A stretch of 64,000 bases of DNA, taken from positions 62,001 to 126,000 of the forward strand of contig NZ_JASNWF010000010.1 in NCBI RefSeq assembly GCF_030283205.1, written 5' to 3'. The notes beneath the pieces are model-generated. The model saw only the letters and a program-made list of their open reading frames with translations, ran no database searches and had not been told where the DNA came from. The stretch is from Actinomadura opuntiae (GTDB lineage: Bacteria > Actinomycetota > Actinomycetes > Streptosporangiales > Streptosporangiaceae). The position numbers and the translations under genes were made by a program. Positions 16,467 to 24,843 of the stretch are shown one piece after another. How positions within the stretch are numbered: position 1 is the stretch's first letter; each line of letters opens with the position of its first letter.

Positions 16467-18266
16467 GTGAGGTCCGTGCGCGTGCGGGCGCCGCTCTGGT
16501 TCGCCCCACCCGCGTGGTTCGCCGCACCGCTGCGCCGCGCCGCGGCGGGGGGCGCGGCGGTCGCGGCGGGCGCGCTCGCCGCGGGCTGGCCGTACTGGCG
16601 CGGGCATCCGGCCGCCGCCGCGGTCACGCTGCTGTGCTGCGGCGGGTTCGCCGTCGCGGGCGGGCTGCTGGCCGCCGGACGGGTCGGCCGGCGGACCGGC
16701 GCGGCGTTCACCGCGGGCGCGGCGGCGTGGGCCCTGACGTGGACGGCGAGCTGGAACGCGGGCGCCGGGCCGGTGGCGTCGGTGTTCGCGCAGTCGGTGT
16801 TCTTCGTGGCGATCGGGGTGGGCGTGCTGCTGTACCCCGACGGCCGGCTCGACGGGGCCGCCGCCCGGCTGTGGATCGCCGTCACGGCCGTCGTCATGAT
16901 CGGCGGGCAGGCGCTGCTGTGCACGGTGTCGCGGCCCGCGTGGAACGGGTTCGCCGCCTCGGTGGCCTGGCCCGCGGTCGCTCCCGAGCGCGAGGTGTTC
17001 GAGTGCGCGTACCGCGCCATCACGACGGCGGAGGCGGTGCTCGCCGGCGCGCTGGTGATCATGCTGCTGCTGCGGCTGCCGGGGACCGGCCGGCTGGACC
17101 GCCGCTACACCGTCCCCATCGCGGCCGCCGTCACGGTCGGCGTCGCCGGGGCGCTGGCGGTGCAGGGCTCGCTCATCGGCGGCCACGTCGCCCTCGACGA
17201 CGTGATGGAGGTCTACCTGGTCCAGGGCGTGTTCGCGACGGTGCTGCCGCTGGCGTTCCTCGCCGCGGCGCTGCGCGCGCGGCTGGCCGAGCTGACCGCC
17301 GCCGCGCGGATGCAGCGCCTCACCGGCCACCCGGTGTCGGTGGGGAAGGTGCGGGACGCGCTGCGCCGCGTCCTGCGCGACGGCACCCTGGACCTGTGGC
17401 TGTGGGCCGACGGCGGCTACGTCGACATCGGCGGGCGCCCCATCGCCGCCGGAACCGAACCCGGCACCGCCGCCCGCCCCGCTCCGGGCCGGTGGCGGCA
17501 CGAGGTACGCACGTCCGGCGGGGAGCCGCTCGCCACCGTCGACGCCGACGACCGGCTGCGCGGTCACGAGGCGCTGGTGGAGGCGGCGCTGGTCGCCGGC
17601 GGGCGTGCGCTGGAGACCGTCCGGCTGCAGGCCGCGGCGCGGGCGCACCTGGAACGGGCGCGGGACGCGCGGGAGCGGCTGGTGCGCGCCCAGGCGGCCG
17701 AGCGCGAGCGGCTCGCCGCGCAGCTGCAGCGCAGCGCCCAGCAGCGGTTGCGCGCGCTGGAGACGCTGCTGGCGTCGCTGGAGAAGGCGGCAGGCCCGCG
17801 GGCCCGCGAGCAGGCGCGGGCGTGCCGCCGGGAGCTGGCGGAGGCGGCCGCCGAGCTGGACGGCCTGGCCCGCGGGGTGCACCCGGCGATCCTGACCGAC
17901 GCGGGGCTGGCCGCCGCGATGCGGATGGTCGCCGCCCGCACCGCCGCGTCCGTCCGGCTCGACCTGCCGGTCCGCCGGTATCCGCCGGAGATCGAGTCGA
18001 CGCTGTACTTCGCGCTCTGCGAGGCGCTGGCGAACGCCGTGAAGCACGCCGGCGCCGAGGAGATCCGGTTGAGCGTGCGGGACGAGCCGGGCCGCGTCGT
18101 CGCCGAGGCCCGCGACGACGGCGCGGGCGGCGCGGGACCGGTCCGCGGCGGCGGGCTCGCCGGCCTCACCGACCGGGTCCGCGCGCTGCGCGGCCACGTC
18201 GACGTCGACAGCCCGCCCGGCGCGGGCACCACCGTCCGGATCACCCTGCCGTCGCCCGATGATTGA
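16467..18266 (+). CDS. Membrane histidine-kinase paralogue with intact ATP site but no phospho-acceptor His
   Basis: The protein has 599 residues and the same layout as the kinase at 13647-15470, including the shared ALAAGWPYWR segment in the first helix and about eight membrane helices. The H-box reads RLAAQLQRSAQQRL: Gln about 421 replaces the phospho-acceptor His. The catalytic domain is canonical, with N-box CEALANAVKHA (Asn about 523), G1 box DDGAGGAG, lid GGGLAGLTDRVRALRG and the final GAGTTVRITLP. It should bind ATP but cannot phosphorylate itself on the usual His. The GTG start at 16467 follows GGGAAGGGA. It may phosphorylate the His of its paralogue in a heterodimer (inference). Confidence 0.85.
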   Translation: MRSVRVRAPLWFAPPAWFAAPLRRAAAGGAAVAAGALAAGWPYWRGHPAAAAVTLLCCGGFAVAGGLLAAGRVGRRTGAAFTAGAAAWALTWTASWNAGAGPVASVFAQSVFFVAIGVGVLLYPDGRLDGAAARLWIAVTAVVMIGGQALLCTVSRPAWNGFAASVAWPAVAPEREVFECAYRAITTAEAVLAGALVIMLLLRLPGTGRLDRRYTVPIAAAVTVGVAGALAVQGSLIGGHVALDDVMEVYLVQGVFATVLPLAFLAAALRARLAELTAAARMQRLTGHPVSVGKVRDALRRVLRDGTLDLWLWADGGYVDIGGRPIAAGTEPGTAARPAPGRWRHEVRTSGGEPLATVDADDRLRGHEALVEAALVAGGRALETVRLQAAARAHLERARDARERLVRAQAAERERLAAQLQRSAQQRLRALETLLASLEKAAGPRAREQARACRRELAEAAAELDGLARGVHPAILTDAGLAAAMRMVAARTAASVRLDLPVRRYPPEIESTLYFALCEALANAVKHAGAEEIRLSVRDEPGRVVAEARDDGAGGAGPVRGGGLAGLTDRVRALRGHVDVDSPPGAGTTVRITLPSPDD

Positions 18267-18421
18267 CGGGACGACGCACCTCGGAACCGTCGCGGCGCTG
18301 CCGCGCCCCGGTCCGCCTGCTCTGACCCTCGTTGCGGCCGGACGCGGCGGACCGCCGTTCTGGAACACTGGGACCCGCCCGTGCGACGGCGGGCGGGCGA
18401 TGAGGGCGCGGACAGGGAGAC

Positions 18422-19042
18422 ATGGGCGAGCGGGTACGGGTGCGCAAGGACCGTGACGAGCGGCGCGAGCAGATCCTGGTGTGCGCGCGGGAGCTGTTCA
18501 GCGAACGGCCGTACGAGGAGGTGTCCAACACCGAGATCGCGGCGGTGGCGGGCGTCAGCCGCGGCCTGCTGAACCACTACTTCGGCACCAAGCGCGAGCT
18601 GTACCTGGCGGTCGTGGAGCGGATGCTGCAGATCCCGCCGGTGCCGGTGCCCGCCTACGAGCCGGGCGCGAGCGTCCGCGAGCGGGTGACCGAGAGCATC
18701 ACCGGCTGGCTGGAGCTGCTGGAGCGCAACGCCGGGACCTGGCTGGTCGCGCTGGACATGGCCGCCGGGTCGGCGGGCGACGACGACCTCGCCCGGCTGG
18801 TGGACGCGGCGCGCGAGGGCGCCGTCGACCACATCACCGAGGTGGTCGGGCTGTCCCGGCTGGCCGCCGGGCACCCGGAGGTGCGCTCGGCGCTGCGCGG
18901 GTTCAGCGGGATGGCGGAGGCGGCCACCCGCGAGTGGCTGCGGCACGGCCGGCTGACCCGCCCCCAGGTGCACGTGCTGCTGGAGGACACGATCATGCAC
19001 CTGATCGAGGAGACCGTGCCGAAGATGACGGCGGCGCACTGA
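18422..19042 (+). CDS. TetR-family transcriptional regulator
   Basis: The protein has 206 residues. The N-terminal HTH reads REQILVCARELFSERPYEEV and IAAVAGVSRGLLNHYFGTKREL, a clear TetR pattern. The rest is a helical ligand domain (WLELLERNAGTWLVALDMAAG) of unknown specificity. ATG 18422 follows AGGGAG. It lies 155 bases after the second kinase gene and may be separate from it. No operator could be assigned. Confidence 0.85.
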   Translation: MGERVRVRKDRDERREQILVCARELFSERPYEEVSNTEIAAVAGVSRGLLNHYFGTKRELYLAVVERMLQIPPVPVPAYEPGASVRERVTESITGWLELLERNAGTWLVALDMAAGSAGDDDLARLVDAAREGAVDHITEVVGLSRLAAGHPEVRSALRGFSGMAEAATREWLRHGRLTRPQVHVLLEDTIMHLIEETVPKMTAAH

Positions 19043-19072
19043 GCCCCCCGCGGCCCGATGTTCGGCACTTAC

Positions 19073-19101
19073 TTGACCCCTGCGAGGATTGCGCCTAATT
19101 T
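19073..19101 (+). promoter_or_regulatory. Weak promoter-like pair upstream of the IclR gene
   Basis: TTGACC (19073-19078) is followed after 17 bases by TAATTT (19096-19101). This AT-richer patch stands out in an otherwise GC-rich intergenic region. The -10 match is weak. Confidence 0.35.
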
Positions 19102-19226
19102 CGGGGTCCACGCTCCGAGAGGACGGTCCGCATGCACGTCCGGGGACCCGGCTCCCGGCCCGCGCCGCCGCGCGGCACCGCCGGCTGCCCCTTCGCGGTG
19201 ACGCCGCGCGCGGAGCGCGGGCGCCC

Positions 19227-20060
19227 GTGACCGCCGAGACGGCCGCCGGCCCTCTGCCCACCGGCCCGCCGCCCGCCGGCCCGGCGCCGCGTCCGACCGT
19301 GACCAGCCGGGTCCTGGACATCCTCGGCGCGTTCACGCCGGACCGCCCGGCGCTGACCATCACCCAGATCGCCCGCCGCGCCGGGCTGCCGCTGTCCACC
19401 GCGCACCGGCTCGTCGGCGAGCTGGCCTGCTGGGGCGCGCTCGAACGCGACGGCACGGGCCTCTACCGGATCGGCCTGCGGCTGTGGGAGGTGGGCGCGC
19501 TCGCGCGGGGCCCGGTGCTGCGCGAGGCGGCGATGCCGTTCCTGGAGGACCTGTACGAGGCCACCCACGAGAACGTGCACCTCGCCGTGCTGGACGGCCT
19601 GGACGTCGTCTACATCGAGCGGATCTCCGCCCGCGACGCCGTGCACGTGTTCTCCCGGGTCGCGGGCCGCTGGCCCGCGCACGCGACCGGCGTCGGCCTG
19701 GCGATGCTCGCGCACGCCGACCCGGAGCTGCAGGAGCGGGCGATCGCCGGGCCGCTTCGCCGCTTCACGCCCAAGACCATCTGCACCGGCTCCGAACTGC
19801 GCCGCGTCCTGGCGGAGGTCCGCCGCACCGGCGTCGCGGTCAGCGACGGGCAGGTCGAGACGTTCGCGATGTCGGTCGGGGCGCCCGTGTTCGGCCCGGA
19901 CGACACGGTGGTGGCGGCCGTCGCGACCGTGGTCCCCGCGTCCGGCTGGGAGGCGCGCTCGCTCGTTCCCGTAGTGCGGGCCAGTGCCCGCGGCATCTCC
20001 CGCGCCCTCGGCGCCCCGCGCGCCCTGCGCCGCCCGGAGTCCGCGCGGCGCGAAAGCTGA
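19227..20060 (+). CDS. IclR-family transcriptional regulator
   Basis: The protein has 277 residues. The N-terminal winged HTH reads SRVLDILGAFTPDRPALTIT and GLPLSTAHRLVGELACWGAL; the IclR effector domain follows (LYEATHENVHLAVLDGLDVVY, GRWPAHATGVGLAMLAH, VSDGQVETFAMSVGAPVFG). GTG 19227 gives a normal N terminus; upstream in-frame sequence looks non-coding. It is 133 bases upstream of the Rieske oxygenase and likely controls it, perhaps through the inverted repeat at 20099-20113 (inference). Effectors of the family are often aromatic acids. Confidence 0.85.
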   Translation: MTAETAAGPLPTGPPPAGPAPRPTVTSRVLDILGAFTPDRPALTITQIARRAGLPLSTAHRLVGELACWGALERDGTGLYRIGLRLWEVGALARGPVLREAAMPFLEDLYEATHENVHLAVLDGLDVVYIERISARDAVHVFSRVAGRWPAHATGVGLAMLAHADPELQERAIAGPLRRFTPKTICTGSELRRVLAEVRRTGVAVSDGQVETFAMSVGAPVFGPDDTVVAAVATVVPASGWEARSLVPVVRASARGISRALGAPRALRRPESARRES

Positions 20061-20098
20061 CCGCGCTCGCCTTAGGCCGGGGCACCGCGGGCGGCTTC

Positions 20099-20113
20099 TT
20101 CCGTTGGACGGAA
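20099..20113 (+). promoter_or_regulatory. Inverted repeat, candidate IclR operator
   Basis: TTCCGT and ACGGAA flank TGG as a perfect inverted repeat in the 133-base gap before the Rieske oxygenase. IclR-family operators are short imperfect palindromes of similar size. Assignment rests on position only. Confidence 0.4.
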
Positions 20114-20193
20114 TCGGTGTGGCCCGGGCTCGCGGCCTGCGGCGAAGGTCGTGGCGATCGCACCGCCCGCCGTTCACCGCCGAGGAGCAGCCC

Positions 20194-21216
20194 ATGGCCA
20201 TCGCGCGCAACCAGTGGTACGTCGCCGCCTACAGCGAGGAGGTGGGCGAGGGCCTGCTCGCCCGGACGATCTGCGGGGAGCCGCTCGTCCTCTACCGGAC
20301 GGGCGCCGGGCAGGCCGTCGCGCTCGCCGACCGGTGCGTGCACCGCCGCTTCCCGCTCTCGGAGAGCAACCGCGACGGCGACCGGATCGTCTGCGGCTAC
20401 CACGGCTTCACCTACGCGCCCGACGGGGCGTGCGTCGCGGTGCCGGGCCAGACCCGGATCCCGCGCACCGCCCGCGTCCCCGCCTACCAGGTCGTCGAGC
20501 AGGACTCGCTGGTCTGGGTGTGGATCGGCGACGGGACGGGCGACGCCGCCGCGATCCCGCGCGCGCCGTGGCTGGACTCGCCGGACTACGTGACCGTCCG
20601 CGGCATGGAGCCGCTCGCCGCGCGGTACGAGCTGCTCGTCGACAACCTGCTCGACCTGTCCCACGAGACGTACCTGCACGCCGGGTACATCGGCACGCCG
20701 GAGGTCGCGCAGACCCCGATCACCACGGAGGTGGACGACGAGGCCGGCGTCGTCTTCGTCAGCCGCCGCATGAAGGACGTCGAGTGCCCGCCGTTCTACT
20801 CCGAGTCGACCGGCATCGAGGGCCGCATCGACCGCTGGCAGGACATCGAGTACCACCCGCCGTGCTTCTACCTGCTGCACAGCCGCATCGCGCCGACCGG
20901 CGTGGAGCCCGGCCCGGACGGGGACGACCCGCGCGCCTTCCACGTCGAGGTCGGCTACGCGATCGTCCCGGAGACCGACACGACGACGCACGACTTCTGG
21001 TGGGTCGCCCGCGACTTCGCACTCGACGACGAGCGGGTCTCGGCGTTCCTGCGCGACAACAACCGCACCGTCGTGCTGCAGGACGTCACCGCGCTGAACA
21101 CCCTGGAGAAGGTGATCGCCGCCGAGCCGGAGGGCTACCAGGAGCTGTCCATCAACATCGACACCGGCGGCCTGGCCGCGCGCCGCATGCTCCAGCGGCT
21201 CACGGCGGCGCGATGA
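20194..21216 (+). CDS. Rieske non-heme iron oxygenase, VanA-like alpha subunit
   Basis: The protein has 340 residues. The Rieske [2Fe-2S] ligands are in RCVHRRFPL (CxH) and CGYHGFTY (CxxH), about residues 48-70. The mononuclear-iron site is marked by LLVDNLLDLSHETYLHAGYIG, with two His and an upstream Asp. Length and layout match single-component-type demethylases/oxygenases of the vanillate O-demethylase group. ATG 20194 follows GAGGAG. The partner reductase is not adjacent. Its stop overlaps the next small gene as ATGA. The substrate is unknown; an aromatic or methoxy-aromatic acid would fit the IclR neighbour. Confidence 0.85.
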   Translation: MAIARNQWYVAAYSEEVGEGLLARTICGEPLVLYRTGAGQAVALADRCVHRRFPLSESNRDGDRIVCGYHGFTYAPDGACVAVPGQTRIPRTARVPAYQVVEQDSLVWVWIGDGTGDAAAIPRAPWLDSPDYVTVRGMEPLAARYELLVDNLLDLSHETYLHAGYIGTPEVAQTPITTEVDDEAGVVFVSRRMKDVECPPFYSESTGIEGRIDRWQDIEYHPPCFYLLHSRIAPTGVEPGPDGDDPRAFHVEVGYAIVPETDTTTHDFWWVARDFALDDERVSAFLRDNNRTVVLQDVTALNTLEKVIAAEPEGYQELSINIDTGGLAARRMLQRLTAAR

Positions 21217-21389
21217 ACGCCGGCACGGCGGGCGGCGAGGCGGCGGGCGGGGGCCGCCTGCGGGTCGAGTGGTCGCCGGGCTCGGACCGGCTCACCGGCA
21301 CCTGCCACTGCGGCGCCCGCCGCACCGCCGAGGACCCCGCCGAGATCTGGGCGTGGCTGCTCTCCCACCCGGGCCACGACGCCGGCTGA
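21213..21389 (+). CDS. 58-residue CxC protein coupled to the Rieske oxygenase
   Basis: The protein has 58 residues. After a Gly/Ala-rich start, the core RVEWSPGSDRLTGTCHCGAR and the tail IWAWLLSHPGHDAG are visible. The CHC motif (Cys about 32 and 34) plus two His in the tail could bind a metal, but no family is recognised. The start codon overlaps the Rieske stop (ATGA), which argues for a real, co-translated gene. It is too short to be the missing reductase. Confidence 0.6.
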   Translation: MNAGTAGGEAAGGGRLRVEWSPGSDRLTGTCHCGARRTAEDPAEIWAWLLSHPGHDAG

Positions 21390-21390
21390 C

Positions 21391-21423
21391 CCGGCCGGGG
21401 CGGACCGCTCCCGCCCCGGTCGG
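21391..21423. terminator. Bidirectional terminator between convergent genes
   Basis: CCGGCCGGGGCGG (21391-21403) pairs with CCGCCCCGGTCGG (21411-21423), 12 of 13 bases plus one G-T, with a 7-base loop. It lies between the 58-residue gene and the convergent exporter permease. Confidence 0.65.
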
Positions 21424-21449
21424 GCCGTGCTGGTCGGGCCGTCTCCCGG

Positions 21450-23087
21450 TCAGGCGATGTCGCGGCGGCGGAAGGCGAGCAGGCCGGCCGCGGCGGCGGC
21501 CACCGCGACGGCGGTCAGCGCGGCGACCGGCAGGACGTCGAAGCCGCCGCCGGGCAGCTTCGGCGTGTGCGTGAACGGCGAGACGTCCATGACCGCCTGC
21601 GGCAGCTTCAGCAGCGGCCCGACCTGGCCGAGCAGCAGGCAGACGGTCAGCACGCCCCACCCGGCGGACGTCGCGCGGGGCACCAGGCCGAACAGCAGCA
21701 CGGTCACCGCGGCGATCACCCAGACGGCCGGCAGCTGGACGAGCGCCGCGCCGAGCTGGCGGGGCAGCTGCCCGCCGAGGTCGCCGGAGCGGGCCCCGTG
21801 GACGACGCCGATCGCGAGGCCGGTGGCGCCCAGCAGGACCACCGTGCCCGCGACGGTGACGGCGAGGTTCGCGGCGGCCCAGCGGACCCGGCCGACGGCG
21901 GTCGCGAGCACCGGCTCCAGCCGGCCGTCGCTCTCCTCGCGTCGCATCCTGAGCACGCCCTGGACGGCGAAGGCCGAGGCGAACAGGGCCATGAGGCCCA
22001 TGGCGGTGGTGAGGAAGGCGTCCGCGATCTGCTGCTGCCCGCCGATCTTGCGGATGTCGTCCAGGACGGCGTCGCTGCCGTTGACCAGGTCGTCGACGCC
22101 GTCCACGACACCGCCGATCGCCAGCCCGTACACCAGGAACGCCGCGGACCAGCCGGCCAGCGTCGCCCGCTGCAGCCGCCACGACAGGGCGAGCGGGCCG
22201 CGCAGCGACGGCGCGGCCCGCGCGGGACCCGGCGCCGGTGCCAGGATCCCCGCGCCGAGGTCGCGGCGCTCGGCCAGCGCATAGGCGGCGGCGACCAGGA
22301 GCAGGAAGGCGGCGAGCGGGAGCAGGAGCACGGCCCAGCGGTCGCCCGCGTGCGGCCGCACCAGCTGTGCCCAGCCGATCGGCGACAGCCACGCCGCCCA
22401 GTGCGCCGAACCGACGTCCGCCACGCCCCGGACCAGGTACGCGGCGCCGAGCACCGCGAACGCCAGCCCGTTGGCGAGCCGGGACGTCTCCGCGAGCTGC
22501 GCGGTGACCGCGGCGACCCCGGCGAACACCAGCCCGGCCCCGAACCAGGACAGCCCGAACGCGACCGATCCGGCGACCGGCAGCCCGAACACCATCATGA
22601 CGACCGCGACCACGGCCGCCAGGGTGGCGGCGGCCGTGACGGCGGTGGCCAGGGCCGCGGTCAGCGGCGCGCGGCGCCCGACGGCTGCGGCGCCGACCAG
22701 CTCCAGCCGTCCGGTCTCCTCCTCGGCGCGCGTGTGCCGGACGACGAGCAGCACGCACATCACGGCGGTGAGGGCGGCACCGGTCGCGCCGACCCGCCAC
22801 GCGCTGACGCCCGCGGCCGTGTGCTCGTTCAGCACCGGCCCGTACATGGCCCGCATGGACGGGTTGTCGTTGATGCCGCGCGCGAAGCTCTCCAGGGACC
22901 CCGGCGCGTCGTATCCGTTCTTGAAGCTGTAGACGGTGCTGGAGACGAGCGCGGTCAGCCCGTAGATCCACGCCGGCATCATGACGCGGTCGCGGCGCAG
23001 CCACATCTTCAGCAGCGTCCCCAAGCCGGCGAGCGCGCCGTCCGCGCGGGCGCCGCGCGCGGACGGGCGCACGGTCGTGGCGGTCAC
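21450..23087 (-). CDS. ABC-2-type drug/polyketide exporter permease
   Basis: The protein has 545 residues and about twelve membrane segments in two homologous halves. Blocks such as RHTRAEEETGRLELVGAAAV and MRRREESDGRLEPVLATAVGR-like are typical of the polyketide-antibiotic exporter permeases of actinomycetes. The GTG start overlaps the ATPase stop as GTGA; longer in-frame readings run antisense-like through the ATPase gene and were rejected. It pairs with the ATPase at 23084-24001 and exports an unknown hydrophobic compound. Confidence 0.8.
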   Translation of the reverse strand: MTATTVRPSARGARADGALAGLGTLLKMWLRRDRVMMPAWIYGLTALVSSTVYSFKNGYDAPGSLESFARGINDNPSMRAMYGPVLNEHTAAGVSAWRVGATGAALTAVMCVLLVVRHTRAEEETGRLELVGAAAVGRRAPLTAALATAVTAAATLAAVVAVVMMVFGLPVAGSVAFGLSWFGAGLVFAGVAAVTAQLAETSRLANGLAFAVLGAAYLVRGVADVGSAHWAAWLSPIGWAQLVRPHAGDRWAVLLLPLAAFLLLVAAAYALAERRDLGAGILAPAPGPARAAPSLRGPLALSWRLQRATLAGWSAAFLVYGLAIGGVVDGVDDLVNGSDAVLDDIRKIGGQQQIADAFLTTAMGLMALFASAFAVQGVLRMRREESDGRLEPVLATAVGRVRWAAANLAVTVAGTVVLLGATGLAIGVVHGARSGDLGGQLPRQLGAALVQLPAVWVIAAVTVLLFGLVPRATSAGWGVLTVCLLLGQVGPLLKLPQAVMDVSPFTHTPKLPGGGFDVLPVAALTAVAVAAAAAGLLAFRRRDIA

Positions 23088-24001
23088 GACACGCCGCCTT
23101 CCTGCAGGGCCCGCCCGGCGTGGTCGTTCTCGTAGTGCCGCAGGAACAGCTCTTCGAGGGTCGGCGGGCGGCTGGTGAGGGCGCGGACGCCGATCTCGGT
23201 GAGCTGCCGGAGCGCTGCGTCCAGCTCGGACGTCTCGACTTCGAAGGTGACGGTGTTGCCGTCGATGTGGACGTCGTGCGCGCCGGGCAGCGGAACGCCG
23301 TCGGGCGGGCCGGCGAGTTCGGCGCGGATGGAGGTGCGGGTGAGGTGGCGCAGCTCCGAGAGCGTGCCGGTCTCCACCGTGCGGCCCTTGCGGATGATGG
23401 TGACCCGGTCGCAGAGCGCCTCCACCTCGCTGAGGATGTGGCTCGACAGCAGCACCGTGCGCCCGGCCGCCCGCTCCTCCTTCACGCACTCCTGGAACGC
23501 CTCCTCCATGAGGGGGTCGAGGCCGGAGGTGGGCTCGTCCAGGATGAGCAGCTCCGCGTCGGAGGCGAACGCGGCGACCAGCGCGACCTTCTGCCGGTTC
23601 CCCTTGGAGTAGGCGCGCCCCCGCTTCTTCGGGTCGAGTTCGAAGCGGTCGAGCAGCTCGGTGCGGCGGCGGTCGTCCTGCCCGCCGCGCAGCCGCCCGA
23701 GCAGGTCGATGACCTCGCCGCCGGACAGGTTGGGCCACAGGGTGACGTCCCCGGGCACGTAGGCGATGCGGCGGTGCAGCGCGGTGGCGTCGCGCCACGG
23801 GTCCCCGCCGAGCAGCCGGGCCGTGCCGGCGTCGGCGCGCATCAGCCCGAGCAGCACGCGGATGGCGGTGGACTTCCCGGCCCCGTTGGGACCGAGGAAG
23901 CCGTGCACCTCGCCGGGCGCCACGCGCAGGTCGAGCCCGTCGAGCGCGCGCGTCCGGCCGAACGTCTTGACCAGGCCCTCGGCCCGTACTGCCTCAGTCA
24001 T
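23084..24001 (-). CDS. ABC exporter ATPase (daunorubicin-resistance DrrA-like)
   Basis: The protein has 305 residues. Walker A is GPNGAGKST, the signature-like region is YSKGNRQKVALVAAF and Walker B is LLILDEPTSGLDP; the signature has KGN in place of SGG, a common variant in this subfamily. The C-terminal domain after residue 220 is the DrrA-type regulatory extension. ATG 24001 overlaps the TetR stop as ATGA, so regulator, ATPase and permease form one coupled operon. Confidence 0.85.
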   Translation of the reverse strand: MTEAVRAEGLVKTFGRTRALDGLDLRVAPGEVHGFLGPNGAGKSTAIRVLLGLMRADAGTARLLGGDPWRDATALHRRIAYVPGDVTLWPNLSGGEVIDLLGRLRGGQDDRRRTELLDRFELDPKKRGRAYSKGNRQKVALVAAFASDAELLILDEPTSGLDPLMEEAFQECVKEERAAGRTVLLSSHILSEVEALCDRVTIIRKGRTVETGTLSELRHLTRTSIRAELAGPPDGVPLPGAHDVHIDGNTVTFEVETSELDAALRQLTEIGVRALTSRPPTLEELFLRHYENDHAGRALQEGGVS

Positions 24002-24699
24002 CCTGCCTTCTCTCCTGGGCCTTCCTCGGTGTTCCCGGTGCGGGCGGCCGTCCCGAAGGCGCCGCTCTCGTACTCCTGTATGGCGGCGCGGGCGCGCGCC
24101 GCGAGCTCCCGGCTCAGCAGGCGGTCGTCGAAGATGTCGAAGAAGGCGCGGCGCAGCCGCAGCGCGCCCTCGGGGGTGAAGGTGTCGACGCCCAGCACCC
24201 GCGACAGGTGCTCGTGCAGCACCTCCGTCCCGATCGTCATCGCGACGAGCGCGGCGGAGTAGGCGTGCACGTCGGTGGTGACCGGCGCGTTCACGCCGGC
24301 GGGCAGCGGTTCGGTGAAATACCGCTCGGTGGTGTCGACCAGGTCGTCGAAGACGCGCGCCGCGGCGGGGGAGCCGTCGACGAGCGCGCGGGCGAGGTAG
24401 CGCCGCACCGGCAGGTCGATCCGCATCGCCTTCGCCAGGAACCCCGGGTCGCCGATCCCGTCGATCTTCTCGGCGCTGAGCCGGCGGATCGTGTCGAGCG
24501 CGTAGGCGTCGCACGCCTCCCGCAGCTCCTGCTTGGAGCCGAAGTGGTGCTGGACGAGCCCGACCGACACCCCCGCGGCCTCGGCGATGCCGCGGAACGT
24601 GGCGCCCTTCGTCCCGCGCTCGGCGAACATCTCCAGCGCGGCGTCCCTGATCCGCGCGCGCGCCGTCAGGTCCTCGGCCGCCGGGCCCGTGTCCGTCAC
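23998..24699 (-). CDS. TetR-family repressor of the ABC exporter
   Basis: The protein has 233 residues. HTH sequence: IRDAALEMFAERGTKGATFR and AGVSVGLVQHHFGSKQEL. The ligand domain contains FDDLVDTTERYFTEPLPAG. I chose GTG 24699 because GGAGGGGGCGG lies just upstream; an ATG at 24729 would add ten residues. First gene of the exporter operon, facing tandem repeat operators at 24716-24762, the standard arrangement for a drug-responsive repressor (inference). Confidence 0.85.
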   Translation of the reverse strand: MTDTGPAAEDLTARARIRDAALEMFAERGTKGATFRGIAEAAGVSVGLVQHHFGSKQELREACDAYALDTIRRLSAEKIDGIGDPGFLAKAMRIDLPVRRYLARALVDGSPAAARVFDDLVDTTERYFTEPLPAGVNAPVTTDVHAYSAALVAMTIGTEVLHEHLSRVLGVDTFTPEGALRLRRAFFDIFDDRLLSRELAARARAAIQEYESGAFGTAARTGNTEEGPGEKAG

Positions 24700-24715
24700 G
24701 CGTCCGCCCCCTCCC

Positions 24716-24762
24716 ATACAAGCGTTCAATCAGCAATACGCATGTATACCATACGCCTGTAT
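24716..24762 (-). promoter_or_regulatory. Tandem TetR operator repeats
   Basis: ATACGCATGTAT (24736-24747) and ATACGCCTGTAT (24751-24762) are near-identical 12-mers spaced 15 bp start to start. A degenerate inverted copy, ATACAAGCGTTC, lies at 24716-24727. The AT-rich block sits between the TetR start and the iron-box promoter, where a repressor of the exporter operon would bind. Confidence 0.6.
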
Positions 24763-24818
24763 TGGCGCGGCCGCGACGGTTTCCCGGTGCGGGAAATGGG
24801 AGAGGTGGAAGCGGCGAG

Positions 24819-24841
24819 TTAGCTTAGGCTAGCCTTACTAA
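24819..24841 (+). promoter_or_regulatory. IdeR/DmdR-type iron box before the first FecCD permease
   Basis: TTAGCTTAGGCTAGCCTTACTAA is centred on the palindrome GGCTAGCC. It resembles the 19-bp actinobacterial iron box (TTAGGTTAGGCTAACCTAA) but is the most degenerate of the six in the window. It lies two bases before the permease start. Confidence 0.65.
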
Positions 24842-24843
24842 CC

